A DNA stretch of 40,429 bases from Mesorhizobium sp. CA14 (GTDB lineage: Bacteria > Pseudomonadota > Alphaproteobacteria > Rhizobiales > Rhizobiaceae). The stretch is from NCBI RefSeq assembly GCF_020165195.1, contig NZ_JAIUHR010000040.1:1-40429 (forward strand). Reading direction: 5' to 3'. A model generated the notes under the pieces. It had not been told where the DNA came from, ran no database searches, and saw only the letters and a program-made list of their open reading frames with translations. The position numbers were made by a program, and so were the translations under genes. This document shows positions 39,534-40,429 of this stretch, piece after piece (within the stretch, counting starts at the first letter, position 1; every line of letters begins with the position of its first letter).

Positions 39534-40358
39534 ATGATTTCCAGCATTGCCGAACTGATCTCGGACCGCATCGGCACCATGCCGGCCGGCGAACGACGCG
39601 CCGCCCAGACGCTGATTGCCAACTATCCTTTGACCGGGCTGAAGACGGTCGCCGAATTCTCGGCCGCGGCCGGCGTATCCTCGCCGACGATCCTGCGCTT
39701 CGTCGCCCGGCTCGGCTTCCAGAACTACCCCGAATTCCAATCGGCGCTGCAGGATGAGCTGGCGGCGCAATTGCAGTCGCCGGCTTCGCGCACGCTCAAT
39801 CCAAGCTCGGCCGGCAGCGCCGTTTCGCCGATGCTCGAGGCGACGCTCGACAATATGCGCGAGACCTTCCGGCACCTCACCGACAAACAGCTCGCCGACA
39901 TCGCCGCGCGGCTTGCCGAACGGCGCGGCAAGACCTTCCTCATCGGCGGCCGTTTCACCGACCCGCTGGCGCGCTACATGGCTGCTCATCTCGCCATCAT
40001 CCAGCCGGATGTCTATCACCTCGCGGGCCAGGAGAGCATCTGGCGCGACCGGCTGATCGACATGGGCAAGCGCGACGTCCTGGTGATCTTCGACATCCGC
40101 CGCTACCAGGACAGTCTCGTCCGCTTCGCCGAGAAAGCTCATCAGCGCGGCGTGCAGATCATTCTCTTCACCGACCAGTGGCTTTCGCCGATCGCCCGCT
40201 TCGCCCGCCACGTGATCGCCGGACGCACCGCCGTGCCTTCGGCCTGGGATTCGTCAGCCGCTCTGTTCGTGGTCGCCGAAACGCTGATCGCCGCCGTGAC
40301 CAGGCAGCTGGAAGCGGCCGGTGCCAAACGCATCCGCGACCTCGAAAGCCTGCGCTAG
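39534..40358 (+). CDS. MurR/RpiR family transcriptional regulator
   Basis: A 274-residue regulator from the ATG at 39534, chosen because GGGGGAA lies about 5 bases upstream and MISSIAELISDRIGTMPAGERR is the usual RpiR N-terminus; the open frame from 39453 adds 27 unlikely residues. The N-terminal helix-turn-helix domain includes TVAEFSAAAGVSSPTILRFV at about residues 40-60. The SIS domain follows, from about residue 120 (KTFLIGGRFTDPLARYMAAHLA), and binds a sugar-phosphate or related effector in typical members. It is divergent from the amidohydrolase-like gene and probably controls the minus-strand amine genes. Confidence 0.92.
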   Translation: MISSIAELISDRIGTMPAGERRAAQTLIANYPLTGLKTVAEFSAAAGVSSPTILRFVARLGFQNYPEFQSALQDELAAQLQSPASRTLNPSSAGSAVSPMLEATLDNMRETFRHLTDKQLADIAARLAERRGKTFLIGGRFTDPLARYMAAHLAIIQPDVYHLAGQESIWRDRLIDMGKRDVLVIFDIRRYQDSLVRFAEKAHQRGVQIILFTDQWLSPIARFARHVIAGRTAVPSAWDSSAALFVVAETLIAAVTRQLEAAGAKRIRDLESLR

Positions 40359-40364
40359 AGTCTT

Positions 40365-40429
40365 TCATGTTTTGACGGAAGCGTATCCGGCGTTTTCGAA
40401 GTAGTTCTTGCATTCGGTTGCCTCGATGG
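40365..40429 (-). CDS. C-terminal end of an IS630-type transposase (cut by window edge)
   Basis: The last 65 bases translate on the minus strand as 20 residues ending in ECKNYFENAGYASVKT-stop. The E-C-x-N-Y-F-x-x-A-G-Y pattern is how many IS630-family DDE transposases end. Only the C-terminus is in the window, so completeness cannot be judged. It ends 6 bases from the RpiR stop, convergent with it. If real, an insertion sequence borders the cluster on its right side. Confidence 0.6.
   Translation of the reverse strand, partial: IEATECKNYFENAGYASVKT

Overview
The window is GC-rich, densely coded DNA from an alphaproteobacterium of the order Hyphomicrobiales, most likely Mesorhizobium or a close relative. 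The signs are a CpdR-type single-domain response regulator next to an N-formylglutamate amidohydrolase and tRNA-Val(GAC), a heat-shock gene with a ROSE-like leader, rhizobial short palindromic repeats and RIME-like elements, and many ABC uptake operons. It looks chromosomal. The only insertion-sequence trace is a transposase tail cut by the right edge. Assignments come from reading translations and motifs; no database search was run.

Left part (1-7300), housekeeping and mixed genes: a TauE/SafE exporter; a small heat-shock protein with an RpoH-type promoter, a thermosensor-like leader and a clear terminator; an alpha/beta hydrolase; a small four-helix membrane protein resembling hydroxylaminobenzene mutase; a HisN-type phosphatase; an N-formylglutamate amidohydrolase divergent from cpdR; tRNA-Val; a gene-free structured stretch; and a DUF1330 protein.

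Central part (7423-24996), a LacI-controlled catabolic island of about 17 kb: a divergent DUF993 aldolase-like gene faces a long co-directional run of LacI regulator, 1,5-anhydro-D-fructose reductase-like oxidoreductase, CoA-transferase, enoyl-CoA hydratase, aldehyde dehydrogenase, a CUT1 sugar ABC transporter (binding protein, two permeases, ATPase), two GMC flavin dehydrogenases around an SDR dehydrogenase, a Dabb-fold protein and an MFS transporter. Each of the two divergent promoters carries a near-identical palindrome centred on GAACGTTC, a likely LacI operator. The gene content suggests import of a sugar or anhydro-sugar, several oxidations and reductions, then CoA-dependent breakdown. 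The full pathway is not one I recognise.

Then (25007-28433) come a DMT exporter, an endonuclease/exonuclease/phosphatase-fold hydrolase and a CPA1 Na+/H+ antiporter, all on the minus strand.

Right part (28579-40358), two minus-strand transport and catabolic units: an ABC transporter of the iron/polyamine/aminoethylphosphonate type, and upstream of it a set consisting of N-formylglutamate amidohydrolase-like protein, APC permease, glutamine-synthetase-like ligase, aldehyde dehydrogenase and iron-type alcohol dehydrogenase, with a divergent RpiR regulator. A ligase, an alcohol dehydrogenase, an aldehyde dehydrogenase and an amide hydrolase together fit a gamma-glutamylation route for an amino alcohol such as ethanolamine. 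That is inference. With the LacI island it is the most interesting candidate system here.
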